From Cyclobacteriaceae bacterium (GTDB taxonomy: Bacteria > Bacteroidota > Bacteroidia > Cytophagales > Cyclobacteriaceae): a stretch of 64,000 nucleotides of DNA. How positions within the stretch are numbered: position 1 is the first letter of the stretch; every line of letters begins with the position of its first letter. The stretch covers positions 28,783 to 92,782 of the forward strand of contig JALHRJ010000015.1 of assembly GCA_022841475.1 (NCBI GenBank), read 5' to 3'. The translations under genes and the position numbers were made by a program. Below, in pieces: positions 17,015 through 26,385 of the stretch. A model generated the notes under the pieces. That model saw only the letters and a program-made list of their open reading frames with translations. It was not told the DNA's origin and ran no database searches.

Positions 17015-19006
17015 ATGAGAAAAATACTTTTACTGACGCTCTGGTGTTTCGTGATCAGCCTGCAGGCAGAAGCCCAGACCTTGAACAAACTCCGGCTCGA
17101 GCAATCCCTCGACATGGAAACCGTAGCCGATCCGCAACTCTCGCCTGACGGATCGGAAATCGTTTATGCGCGCACGTGGATCGACAAGATGAACGATTCA
17201 CGCGAAACAGATTTATGGATCATGAGCGCCAACGGATCAAAAAATCGGTTTCTGACCAAAGGTGGTTCTCCCCGCTGGTCTCCTGACGGAAGCAGGATTG
17301 TATATACCGCACAAGGCGAGCCGAAAGGCACACAGCTATTTCTAAAGTACAAGGGAACGGAAGGGAGCACGCAGCTCACCCGCCTGGAAAAGTCACCGTC
17401 CAACATTACCTGGTCGCCCGATGGGCAACACATCGCGTTCACTATGATGGTGCCGGCAAAAGATCCCTGGCCTGTAAAAATTCCGGGCAAGCCTGAAGGG
17501 GCGAAGTGGACAACCGAACCAAAATTTGTAAGCAGTGTACAATACCGCAGAGACCGTGTTGGTTTTGTTGAAGAAGGATACGTACACATTTTTGTTTTGC
17601 CTGCCGGTGGCGGAACCCCGCGCCAGGTAACACAAGGCAATTGGGATCATGGTACATCGGGGATCTCGTGGACACGTGATGGAAAAGAAATCGTGTTCAG
17701 CAGTTTGCGCATTCCAGAAGCCGAGTATGCATACCGCGAATCGGAAATTTATGCCGTAAATATCAGTACAAGTCTTGTGCGGCAACTCACCACCCGCAAA
17801 GGACCTGATAATGCGCCTGTTGTTTCTCCGGATGGAAAGTTGGTGGCCTATACCGGGTACGACTGGACTGATGATACCTACCGCGATGCGCAATTGTATG
17901 TGATGAATATTGACGGCACCGGGCATCGTTCACTGACGGCTTCACTCGACCGCAGTCCCGGTGGATTGACCTGGGCAGCAGACAATTCAGGAATTTATTT
18001 CAACGCTCAGAACGAAGGAAGCGGCAACGTATACTTTGCCCCACTGAAAGGAAACCTGAAGCAGGTTACACAAGGCAAACAGATGCTCACCATGAGTAGC
18101 ATGAACACTACTGGCCTAGCGGTTGGAGTGTGGTCGGATTCCAAAAACCCCGGTGATGTGATGAGCTTCACGGTTGCGAATCCCAAGCCAACACGCCTTA
18201 CGAATGTAAATGAAGATGTGCTCAGTACTGTTCAGTTGGGTGAAGTGGAGGAGATCTGGTACACCTCGGTAGATGATTTTAAAATACAGGGATGGATTGT
18301 TAAGCCACCGGATTTTGATCCTAAGAAAAAGTATCCGCTCATACTGGTGATACACGGTGGGCCGCATGCCATGTATAACCTTGCCTTCAATTTCACCTGG
18401 CAGCATCATGCCGCTGAGGGTTACGTGGTGTTGTACACCAATCCACGCGGATCGACAGGCTATGGAAGCGCCTTCGCCAATGCGATTAAAAATGCTTATC
18501 CTGATAAGGATTACGATGACCTGATGAAGGGCGTGGATGAAGTGATTAGACGTGGGTATATCGATGAGAAAAATTTATTCGTGTATGGTGGAAGTGGTGG
18601 TGGAGTACTTACGTCATGGATTGTAGGACAAACCGATCGGTTTGCTGCTGCATCCGTAAATTATCCGGTCATCAACTGGATATCGTTTGTGGGAACAACC
18701 GATGGGTCAAGCTGGTACAGAAATTTTGCGAAATATCCGTGGGAAGATCCAACCGAACATTTGAAGCGTTCCTCGCTGATGTATGTGGGGAATGTGAAAA
18801 CACCAACCATGCTGATGTGTGGCGTGAATGATTTACGCACCCCAATTTCGCAAACAGAAGAATATTATCAGGCGTTGAAAATGCTGAAGGTGCCCACGGT
18901 GATGATCAGGTTCAATGAAGAATTTCATGGCACTTCGTCCAAGCCATCGAATTATTTACGGACACAACAATATTTGTATTACTGGTTTGGCCAGTATAAG
19001 CGATAG
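17015..19006 (+). CDS. S9-family serine peptidase (prolyl oligopeptidase / acylaminoacyl-peptidase type)
   Basis: The 663-residue protein has a signal peptide (MRKILLLTLWCFVISLQAEAQ start). Residues 30-400 contain PD40/WD40-like propeller repeats, such as SPDGSEIVYART and SPDGKLVAYTGYDW. The C-terminal catalytic domain includes the oxyanion-side HGGPH and the nucleophile motif GGSGGG with Ser527; Asp606 (GVNDLRTP) and His638 (EFHGTS) complete the triad in the expected order. It should cleave short peptides in the periplasm. A hairpin terminator separates it from the convergent CBS gene. Confidence 0.92.
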   Translation: MRKILLLTLWCFVISLQAEAQTLNKLRLEQSLDMETVADPQLSPDGSEIVYARTWIDKMNDSRETDLWIMSANGSKNRFLTKGGSPRWSPDGSRIVYTAQGEPKGTQLFLKYKGTEGSTQLTRLEKSPSNITWSPDGQHIAFTMMVPAKDPWPVKIPGKPEGAKWTTEPKFVSSVQYRRDRVGFVEEGYVHIFVLPAGGGTPRQVTQGNWDHGTSGISWTRDGKEIVFSSLRIPEAEYAYRESEIYAVNISTSLVRQLTTRKGPDNAPVVSPDGKLVAYTGYDWTDDTYRDAQLYVMNIDGTGHRSLTASLDRSPGGLTWAADNSGIYFNAQNEGSGNVYFAPLKGNLKQVTQGKQMLTMSSMNTTGLAVGVWSDSKNPGDVMSFTVANPKPTRLTNVNEDVLSTVQLGEVEEIWYTSVDDFKIQGWIVKPPDFDPKKKYPLILVIHGGPHAMYNLAFNFTWQHHAAEGYVVLYTNPRGSTGYGSAFANAIKNAYPDKDYDDLMKGVDEVIRRGYIDEKNLFVYGGSGGGVLTSWIVGQTDRFAAASVNYPVINWISFVGTTDGSSWYRNFAKYPWEDPTEHLKRSSLMYVGNVKTPTMLMCGVNDLRTPISQTEEYYQALKMLKVPTVMIRFNEEFHGTSSKPSNYLRTQQYLYYWFGQYKR

Positions 19007-19041
19007 GCATTACGCTAAAGTGACCAGAATCATTTTAAAGA

Positions 19042-19071
19042 GGCATCTGATATATTGTCAGGTGCCTTTTT
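19042..19071. terminator. Terminator between convergent genes
   Basis: GGCATCTGA pairs with TCAGGTGCC (one G-U) around a 7-base loop and is followed by TTTTTAT. It lies between the S9 peptidase stop and the stop of the minus-strand CBS gene. Confidence 0.75.
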
Positions 19072-19081
19072 ATATCTCCTA

Positions 19082-19507
19082 TTAATATTGCTCCAGCATA
19101 TAGCGCATCACATCGGTGGTAGTAACTATGCCCACCAGTTTCGTTTCATCTTCCGGATCCACTACGGGTAATGCATGAAATTCTTCTACCGCTAATATCT
19201 CAGCCACTTTTCGGATACTATCGTCCGATCGCACAACGCGTGGTTTGTTCGACATCACCTGGCTAATGGTAAGCATATCCAGAATTGCTTCATCCGCTTC
19301 GCCTTCTCCGGCAAAGAGACCGCTAAACGTTAAACGGTTTAAATCAGTCTTACTAATAATTCCAACTAATTGTTTTTTTTGAACTACCGGCACGTGGCGA
19401 ACTCCATACTTCCGGATTGTTTCATGCACATCGGCCAGTTTATCTTCGATTTTCACCACGTGGATATTCTTAGTCATTATGGTGCTTACGGGTTCTTTCT
19501 TTTTCAT
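19082..19507 (-). CDS. CBS-domain-pair protein
   Basis: I start at the ATG at 19507 (MKKKEPVSTIMTKNIHVV), giving 141 residues; the upstream in-frame ATG would add 12 residues. The protein is essentially two CBS motifs, residues about 8-60 (VRHVPVVQKKQLVGIISKTDL) and 75-138 (FHALPVVDPEDETKLVGIVTTTDVMRYML). CBS pairs bind adenosine nucleotides and act as energy or ligand sensors. It has no fused effector, so its partner is unknown. The neighbouring acyl-CoA synthetase on the same strand is 144 bases upstream and could be co-transcribed. Confidence 0.88.
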   Translation of the reverse strand: MKKKEPVSTIMTKNIHVVKIEDKLADVHETIRKYGVRHVPVVQKKQLVGIISKTDLNRLTFSGLFAGEGEADEAILDMLTISQVMSNKPRVVRSDDSIRKVAEILAVEEFHALPVVDPEDETKLVGIVTTTDVMRYMLEQY

Positions 19508-19651
19508 AGTCTTGAAATTTAATTGCACCAAGGAAACTCTCATTCAAAATTCCCTTACGGGATAGTAGCGTATGAGGATCCTTTTTTATTTAAAGGTATA
19601 CACCTGCAATCATTAGACTATGAGCAAGATCACCGGGAAAAATGACTTATG

Positions 19652-21298
19652 TCACTCCCAAATCACTACGCCTTGTTGAGTATGGTACCAGGTAGGATAT
19701 TTAGGCAAATGAATCTTTTCAACTTCGTTACGCTTAACTTTTAACGTGGGCGTAATCAAACCGTTTTCCACCGTCCAGTCACCTTGCATAACCACTACCT
19801 TCTCTAGTTTTTCATAGGATTCAAGAGCGGGATTTACTTCTTGCAGCGATGCCGTTAAACTCGCAATAAGTTCATCTTTTGATTGGGCTTTGCCCGAAGC
19901 AGATAACACAACTAATGCAATGGGTTGAGGAATACCCATACCCACTACGCAAGCCTGTTCAATATTCTGGTTGGCAAGCAACAGCATTTCAATGGGTGCC
20001 GGAGAAACATATTTACCCTTATCGGTTTTGAATTGATCTTTAACCCGACCTACTATCGTTAGATATCCATCTTTATCATATTCTGCTTTGTCTCCTGTTT
20101 TCAGATATCCTTCTTCATCAAAGGTGGCCGCGGTAAGTTCAGGTTCTTTATAGTATCCTTTCATTACTCCGCCAGACTTTAAACGAAACTCACCATCGTC
20201 AGCAATTTTTACAGTCACTCCGGTAAGCGCTTTGCCCACGGTGCCAAATCGGTTTGCTGTTCTGCGATTGAAATGAGAATAGATACAATCTTCGGTCATA
20301 CCAATGGCTTGAAAAATGGTCACTCCGATTTTATCGAACCACTCCAGTAAGTCAACAGAGATGGGAGCCGCACCTGAATAGATATGGGTGGCTTCGGCCA
20401 ACCCAAGTTTTTTCTTTATGCTCTTGCGGATGATATTATTGATGATGGGAATGGATAAGAGCGTGTTTAATTTTTTTGGTGGAAGTTTCTCAGAGATTTT
20501 CTCGCGGAACTTTGCCCAGATGCGTGGCACCGCAAAAAATAAATTGGGTTGAGTTTCTGCCAGATTTTTAGGGAAGGAATCCAACGACTCGGCAAATGAG
20601 AAAGTGGCGCCCCGATAGATTCCGATCATTTCAATTCCAGCCCGTTCAGCAATATGACTGATGGGCAAATAGGAAAACAATCTCGGGTGCATAGGAAGTT
20701 CTAAATCAATAATTCCGGTCTGCACGATCGCATCAAAATTTCCAGCCGAGTGCATTACGCCTTTTGGTTTTCCGGTGGTGCCCGAAGTGTACATGATAGT
20801 CAGTACTTCATCCCGATCCCAGGTTGCAATGTCAGTGAGTGCCTTTTCAGTGGCTATCATTTTTTCTATCGAGAGCGACTCCTGAATACCGTAAAGCTCC
20901 ATGCCGATTTTTTGAACACTTGCAGGAATACCATCCTTTTGTTCGGCATACTTATCCAGTTTTCCAATAAAGATTGCCCGTGCTTCGCTATGTTCCAGGA
21001 TTTGTTTTATGGATGGTGCCGTAAGGGTTGCATAGAGCGGTACTGAAATATGACCTGCCATCATGATAGCCAGATCGGCCATGATCCATTGGGCACAATT
21101 TTTTGAAAGGAGCGCTATGTTACTCCGGGCAGGCAGGTTTAGACTCTTTAATCCTGCAGCAATTTTTCTTGTTTCTTCACCGGCTTGTTGATATGTCCAG
21201 TTACGCCATTCCCCTGAAAAGGGCTGGCGTAGCATAATGCTGTTGGGAGTTTCTTTTTCCCATTTCAAAAATTGCTGGAGGGGCGTGCTGGTTTCCAT
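19652..21298 (-). CDS. AMP-forming acyl-CoA synthetase (long-chain fatty-acid--CoA ligase type)
   Basis: The 548-residue cytoplasmic enzyme has the adenylate-forming P-loop motif TSGTTGKPKG around residue 170, the YSGAAPIS and AIGMTEDC core motifs, and the hinge region with TGDKAEYDKDGYLTIVGRVKD followed by KGKYVSP. It activates a carboxylic acid, probably a long-chain fatty acid, to the acyl-adenylate and then the CoA thioester. Length and motifs fit the long-chain group, but the exact chain preference is not visible. No fatty-acid genes adjoin it. Confidence 0.88.
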   Translation of the reverse strand: METSTPLQQFLKWEKETPNSIMLRQPFSGEWRNWTYQQAGEETRKIAAGLKSLNLPARSNIALLSKNCAQWIMADLAIMMAGHISVPLYATLTAPSIKQILEHSEARAIFIGKLDKYAEQKDGIPASVQKIGMELYGIQESLSIEKMIATEKALTDIATWDRDEVLTIMYTSGTTGKPKGVMHSAGNFDAIVQTGIIDLELPMHPRLFSYLPISHIAERAGIEMIGIYRGATFSFAESLDSFPKNLAETQPNLFFAVPRIWAKFREKISEKLPPKKLNTLLSIPIINNIIRKSIKKKLGLAEATHIYSGAAPISVDLLEWFDKIGVTIFQAIGMTEDCIYSHFNRRTANRFGTVGKALTGVTVKIADDGEFRLKSGGVMKGYYKEPELTAATFDEEGYLKTGDKAEYDKDGYLTIVGRVKDQFKTDKGKYVSPAPIEMLLLANQNIEQACVVGMGIPQPIALVVLSASGKAQSKDELIASLTASLQEVNPALESYEKLEKVVVMQGDWTVENGLITPTLKVKRNEVEKIHLPKYPTWYHTQQGVVIWE

Positions 21299-21410
21299 AG
21301 TGCAAACGATTTAGAATGCCTAGATAGCGAGAAAATGATGAAAATAAAAGCAAAAAGATGACCGCCTGATCAGAAACCGTTTAAATGTACCCTGCAAATT
21401 CCTGGTCTAA

Positions 21411-22316
21411 CTAAAAATTCCGGATTGCATCGAGATCATGAAAATTGAGCACACTAAGTCTTACCCCTAAGGTTAATTCATGGGTAGTAAACTGTGTACC
21501 GATCGACTCTCTTGTTGGGAGTTCGAATACATAAGCAAAGCGAACGTGATCACCCAGGTTGATTTGCGCTAAGAAGCCGTAGGTTTTGAAATTGCGGGTA
21601 AAGAGACCCAGCGAATAGCTATCATCTATTTTAATTGAAGTTCCGTAATCAAACGATGCAGGCGCTCCTTTCACCGTGCGTGCCAATGCCCAAGGCTTAA
21701 GTTTGATGCGATACGAGAGTTGAAAAACATACGCAGCCAGTGCATAAGCATGTTGATTATAAAGACTGGTACTATTCTGATCTATGGTATTATTGGCTTT
21801 CAAAAGTTTAGGCACGGAAAGACCAATCATAAATTTTTCGCTCCGCACGATGAGTCCCGTGCCGATGTTGGGTCGCCATTCACTTTGATTCGTAAACTTA
21901 CTATCGGCCGGATTAAATTTTATGTCGGAGTAATCGCTGTAGTAGTTAATCATCCCGCCCTGTAATCCAAACGAAAGTGTAATGTCATTGTTAAGTGGAA
22001 GATGATACCCATAGGTAGCCGTAACTTCCGTTGTTTTATCTACCCCGATCTGATCTTGAAGAATGATCAGGCCTGCTCCCATCCGATTATTGGAAAGTGA
22101 AATATGCGCGTTGGCATTCATGGTTACCGGACTGCCTTCAAAGCCCGCCCATTGCTTTCGATACATGACCGAAGCATTTAAGTCAGTAGTCATGCCCGAA
22201 TAAGCCGGATTGATCAGCAATGGATTGATGATGTATTGCGAGTAAAGCGGGTCTTGCTGCGCCATGACACCCACACAAAAAAGGAAGAATACACTGAAGA
22301 CGAGTTGTTTTTTCAT
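21411..22316 (-). CDS. PorP/SprF-family T9SS-associated outer-membrane protein
   Basis: This 301-residue protein has a signal peptide ending GVMAQ and the family's signature start QDPLYSQYIINPLLINPAYSG, followed by MYRKQWAGFEGSP. The remainder has barrel-like alternating strands. PorP/SprF proteins sit in the outer membrane and assist type IX secretion or cell-surface attachment of large partner proteins whose genes lie next to them. Here the partner is the 926-residue type-B T9SS substrate two bases upstream in the same operon. Confidence 0.92.
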   Translation of the reverse strand: MKKQLVFSVFFLFCVGVMAQQDPLYSQYIINPLLINPAYSGMTTDLNASVMYRKQWAGFEGSPVTMNANAHISLSNNRMGAGLIILQDQIGVDKTTEVTATYGYHLPLNNDITLSFGLQGGMINYYSDYSDIKFNPADSKFTNQSEWRPNIGTGLIVRSEKFMIGLSVPKLLKANNTIDQNSTSLYNQHAYALAAYVFQLSYRIKLKPWALARTVKGAPASFDYGTSIKIDDSYSLGLFTRNFKTYGFLAQINLGDHVRFAYVFELPTRESIGTQFTTHELTLGVRLSVLNFHDLDAIRNF

Positions 22317-22318
22317 GG

Positions 22319-25099
22319 TCAGCGTTTTAAGGTGATAAAGCCTGTAATCGTACTAGAGGCGCCCTGAAATTCTAGTTTATAGAAATAGGTTCCGGAAGGA
22401 AGGTCTTTGCCGGAATTGGTTTGGCCTGCGAAAATATTTGAGAGGTTGTCGTAGTTATTTATTTCAAAGACCACATCGCCCCACCGGTTCAGTATGGTCA
22501 CTTTATTGTTTAATGCGCCTTCAATCACATCAATGTATTTAATGAACAGGAAGTCATTGAGCCCATCACCATCGGGTGTAATTCCATTAAAGACTTCCAC
22601 ACCCCCGGCCACATCAATATCGAAAACCTGTTGTGCGCAAACTCCTGCAAGGTCACAGACTTCAATCGTTACCCGATCCTTTCCGGTAAAAGCGTTTCCT
22701 TCGTAATCAATAATCAGGTTATAAGAAGCATCAATGGAGGCAGCGATGCCTTTGGAGGTTTCATTATTAATTACACGCAGTGAGGAGAAGTCTACATTGT
22801 TGTCCGGATCGCTTATAAACTGAGTAAGATCTTCTTCAAGCTGCCCTTCAATTTGTACCGAAAGAGTTTGTGCGGTAATCACAGGCGGAGCATTGGTTCC
22901 GCCCGTTGTAGTACAGGGTTGCCCCGTTGATGTAACTGTTATTGCATCGGACGCGATTGAAAGACAATTGCTGGCATTCCCAACAATCACCGAGAATGAT
23001 CCTGCTGTTGATGCCGTGACACCTTGTGTAGTTTGACCACCTGACCATTGGTAAATAGAAAAACCAGAAGGTGCGAGCAAGCCTACGGTGTTTGTACCAC
23101 ACAAGGCTGGGCTTCCAAAAACATCAATGATTGGTTTGGCAGGTGTTGTGTTAGCTGTTACGGTAATGCCCTCGGAAGATTCGCTGGAGCAACCACTTCC
23201 ATCAGTAACAACAACGGAATAATTTCCGGAGGCACTAACAACAATGTCTTGTAAAGTTCGGCCATCGGACCACACATACGTAAACCCGGCAGGTGCCGAA
23301 AGGGTCACGGATGATCCATCGCACAAACTGGTTGAGCCCGTTGAACTAACAATGGGTTTGGCAGGTCTTGCTGAAACAATAATGGAGGCTGGTAAGGAAG
23401 GTTGACTTTCACAGGTTCCATCGCCTGCCACAACAGTGTAATCACCGGATGCGGTAACTATTATCTCGCGGGTAGTTTCTCCATTCGACCACTGGTAAGT
23501 TGTAAATCCAGTTGGCGCACTGATCTTAATGGAATTTCCCGCGCAGATGGTTGCATTGGTAATATTTAATGGTGGTGGTGTGGTGCTGATTATTGTCGCA
23601 GTTACTGCAACCCGATTGCTTTCGCATAACGTGGCCGGATCAAATACACTTACAAAAAAATCAGTGGTAGCGGTTATCGATGGAGTCGTGAAAGCAGGGC
23701 CTTCAAATAATATCGTTGTGCTACTGGCATCGGTATACCAGCGATATACTTGTGTGCCCGTGGCACCATCGGTTGCGTTAAGTGTTACTGCACCACTGTT
23801 ACAACGACTGGCTCCGTTAGCGGTGGGTAATGAAGGTGGGGTGCAGGCTAAAACATTAAAAGGTTGTGTGGAGATCTGACTCCAGACACCGGATGCATCT
23901 TTTACCCGAACACTCAGCGTTCTTGCTCCTGAGGGAACACCACTCAGTGCAAAATCAAAAACCTGATCTATGGTGGGTCCGGGTGTATTAACGGTTAACG
24001 GTTCGCCATTTCCTTCACCAGGATCTATGCCATCAATAAAATACTCAGCCGCAACAATGTCACTCGTGTTTGAAGCAGATCCGGAAACATAAAATCCACG
24101 GCTTTCAAAAATTCCCCACGTGCCATCGGTTCGTTGGGTGCGGATAGCAAGAAAATGAAACCCATGTGATAGCCCGGTTGTTGGAAGACTCACGGTAAAG
24201 TTTGAGATCGCACCCGGTGTTATTGAAATTGAAGTTGCATTGCCAGGTCCGGGATCTGTATCAAAAAAATATTCTGCGTTGGTAATGTTAGGCACATCGG
24301 TTGTTGAACCTGTGATATAAAATCCACGACTTTCAAAGATCCCCCACTTTCCATTGGCAGCTTTTGTACGAATAGCGACAAAATGAAACCCGGGAGTAAG
24401 ACTGCCCGTTGGCATGCTGGCGATAAAATTTGCAGAAGCGCCTGGTGTAATAGGAATAGCCGTACCGTTTCCAACGCCCGGATCGGTATCAAAGAAATAT
24501 TCGGCAGCAACAAGATTGGGAACATCAGTGGTTGAAGAGGTGATATAAAATCCACGACCTTCAAACAAGCCCCACTTGCCATCTGCACCTTTTGTGCGGA
24601 TCGCTAAAAAGTGAAAACCTGCTGCAAGACTTGAGGTAGGAACGCTGACTGTAAAATTTGTAGTCGCACCGGGTGTTACCGGAATAGGAGTTCCGTTTCC
24701 TATGCCCGGATCGGTATCAAAGAAATATTCGGCAGCCGTAATATTAACAGCATCACTGGTTGTTGCGGTAATATAAAACCCACGACTTTCAAAATTACTC
24801 CACCTACCACCGGTCTCTTTAACGCGAATAGCTAATTGATGAAAACCTTGTGATAACGAACTCGTGGGAATACTGGTGTTGAATGTAAGGGTTCCGCTAT
24901 TTGCAGCTAGCGTAATTGGAGTAGCGTTGCCAATTCCTGGATCGGTATTGAAAAAATATTCTGCTTTTAGTAAATTTTGAGAAAAGGAGACCGTTGAGAT
25001 TGTCGAAAGAAAAGTAAAATAAATCCAAGTCCCCAGTCGACCGTGGACAGTCGACCATAGACTTTTTCCATTGATTAAGATTGAAGTTTTAGTTAACAT
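22319..25099 (-). CDS. Large T9SS type-B surface protein with tandem and Ig-like repeats
   Basis: This is a 926-residue exported protein. A hydrophobic signal segment is at about 24-40. Four near-identical 76-residue repeats begin with AEYFF(D/N)TDPG and end with SRGFYIT, followed by one divergent copy. Residues about 420-700 are three Ig/PKD-like modules with repeated YQWSNG / YVWSDG / YQWSGG cores. A cadherin-like stretch follows, and the C terminus (GITPDGDGLNDF, then ILNRWGDVVFE and SGTYFYKLEF) is the type-B gliding/T9SS sorting domain. It is probably secreted and held at the cell surface with help from the adjacent PorP/SprF protein. Its start abuts the stop of the beta-helix gene. Confidence 0.9.
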   Translation of the reverse strand: MLTKTSILINGKSLWSTVHGRLGTWIYFTFLSTISTVSFSQNLLKAEYFFNTDPGIGNATPITLAANSGTLTFNTSIPTSSLSQGFHQLAIRVKETGGRWSNFESRGFYITATTSDAVNITAAEYFFDTDPGIGNGTPIPVTPGATTNFTVSVPTSSLAAGFHFLAIRTKGADGKWGLFEGRGFYITSSTTDVPNLVAAEYFFDTDPGVGNGTAIPITPGASANFIASMPTGSLTPGFHFVAIRTKAANGKWGIFESRGFYITGSTTDVPNITNAEYFFDTDPGPGNATSISITPGAISNFTVSLPTTGLSHGFHFLAIRTQRTDGTWGIFESRGFYVSGSASNTSDIVAAEYFIDGIDPGEGNGEPLTVNTPGPTIDQVFDFALSGVPSGARTLSVRVKDASGVWSQISTQPFNVLACTPPSLPTANGASRCNSGAVTLNATDGATGTQVYRWYTDASSTTILFEGPAFTTPSITATTDFFVSVFDPATLCESNRVAVTATIISTTPPPLNITNATICAGNSIKISAPTGFTTYQWSNGETTREIIVTASGDYTVVAGDGTCESQPSLPASIIVSARPAKPIVSSTGSTSLCDGSSVTLSAPAGFTYVWSDGRTLQDIVVSASGNYSVVVTDGSGCSSESSEGITVTANTTPAKPIIDVFGSPALCGTNTVGLLAPSGFSIYQWSGGQTTQGVTASTAGSFSVIVGNASNCLSIASDAITVTSTGQPCTTTGGTNAPPVITAQTLSVQIEGQLEEDLTQFISDPDNNVDFSSLRVINNETSKGIAASIDASYNLIIDYEGNAFTGKDRVTIEVCDLAGVCAQQVFDIDVAGGVEVFNGITPDGDGLNDFLFIKYIDVIEGALNNKVTILNRWGDVVFEINNYDNLSNIFAGQTNSGKDLPSGTYFYKLEFQGASSTITGFITLKR
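24055..24967 (-). repeat. Four tandem 228-bp coding repeats
   Basis: The repeats lie inside the T9SS surface-protein gene. The segment GATCGGTATCAAAGAAATAT occurs at 24481 and again at 24709, a period of exactly 228 bases or 76 codons. Divergence between copies is modest, so unit number could change by recombination. Confidence 0.9.
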
Positions 25100-26224
25100 T
25101 TAATTGCTCTTCCTGGCATCCACCGTCACACTCAGGTTACCACCCGGAGTTACCGTTGGCGTAGTAATGTTCATGCTGAAGATGCGCGGCAAGCGACTGT
25201 TGCGACTGTTGGTCCAGTTTAAACTGCCGGTGGCATCAAAGAGTAATCCCATGTCTTTACCATCACTACCGGAGTTGTTGGCTGGGCCACTGGCGATTGT
25301 GAAATTTAGAAGCGCATTGGAAGAGCCGGCATTTACAGCAGTTTGATCAACCATGCCCGGACTGGTGTTGGCTACATTGCCGCCACCATCTACATTGCTA
25401 TTAACAGCCCATGGAGTTGCATTAGCAGTTGCATTGGATGAGTTTAACGTGATGTTGTTAGTAATGTTATTCGTAAATGTGCTAAAGCTAAGATTACTGC
25501 CTGCATTGGCCTGGTTGAAAATATTGTTGGTGAATGTAAGAAATCGGCAATTGGTTGCAAAGATCGCGGCTACACCACCTCCGCTATTGTTAGGACTCGT
25601 AAATAGATTGTGATCGAATCGAATGTTTACACTATTGGTAAGCGCATTAATCTGAAACCCAACTGAGAAAAAGTTGTGCCAGAATAGATTATTCTGAAAA
25701 AGAAAATTTTGGTAGGTGGCAGCACCATTAAAATTAAGGTAGCTATAAAAGAGACAACCCTCAATCAAAAACCCGCTGGCTCCAAGTGGTATCTCAGTAT
25801 TCGTATTAAATTGACATCGGATAATTCGTACATTGTTAACACCAAAATCACCACTCACTGCGTTTTGTGAAAGATTAACTCCTCCCGTAAAAACAAGCCC
25901 GTGTAATTCAGAACCATCAGGGCTTCCACCAGCAGGGGAATTTCTCAAAGCAGCGCCATTCACGAGCGCCTGCAATGGCAGGTTTTTATCAGGAGCCCAG
26001 CCTGGGCCAATAACAGTTATTCTTTTATCTACAATATTAAACCCCGCGTAGACATTTGGGCTACCATAAACATATACCGTGTCGCTGTCGGCACTGGCAT
26101 CAATAGCAGCCTGAATAGTGCTGAACTGACCGAGCGTTGCCGGTGTGTTGCTTACGGTGCGCACCGTAGCAAATGAACTTATGCCAGTAGCAATCACGAA
26201 CAATAGAAGAATTACCCGTTTCAT
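25100..26224 (-). CDS. Exported right-handed beta-helix protein
   Basis: I start at the ATG at 26224 (MKRVILLLFVIATGISSFA), a clean signal peptide; the in-frame codon two residues upstream is TTG. The 374-residue product begins with the TLGQFSTIQAAIDASADSDTVYVYGS pattern typical of pectate-lyase-like beta-helix proteins and continues with short asparagine-rich rungs (FLFQNNLFW, RFDHNLFTS, LTFTNNIFN). No lyase catalytic residues are evident, so binding rather than catalysis is likely. It is the first gene of a three-gene operon with the T9SS surface protein and PorP/SprF protein. No T9SS sorting tail is visible; it ends SVTVDARKSN. Confidence 0.8.
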   Translation of the reverse strand: MKRVILLLFVIATGISSFATVRTVSNTPATLGQFSTIQAAIDASADSDTVYVYGSPNVYAGFNIVDKRITVIGPGWAPDKNLPLQALVNGAALRNSPAGGSPDGSELHGLVFTGGVNLSQNAVSGDFGVNNVRIIRCQFNTNTEIPLGASGFLIEGCLFYSYLNFNGAATYQNFLFQNNLFWHNFFSVGFQINALTNSVNIRFDHNLFTSPNNSGGGVAAIFATNCRFLTFTNNIFNQANAGSNLSFSTFTNNITNNITLNSSNATANATPWAVNSNVDGGGNVANTSPGMVDQTAVNAGSSNALLNFTIASGPANNSGSDGKDMGLLFDATGSLNWTNSRNSRLPRIFSMNITTPTVTPGGNLSVTVDARKSN

Positions 26225-26385
26225 AATCAAATAGGTTTGGTGAATGAATTACTGAATAAATGTAGCCGTTACCTTTCCGGCTCTCAATACCTGAATTCCG
26301 TGAATTCATTGGAAAAAAAAATACCTGAAAGCAGGTAGAAGCCCAATTCTTGCAATGATGTAACTTGGAGCAACTTCAGTAAGCT

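Noticed and set aside
24055..24967. Regular repeats that might suggest a CRISPR array
   Set aside because: The unit is 228 bases, entirely in frame and coding; there are no short repeats with unique spacers and no cas genes.
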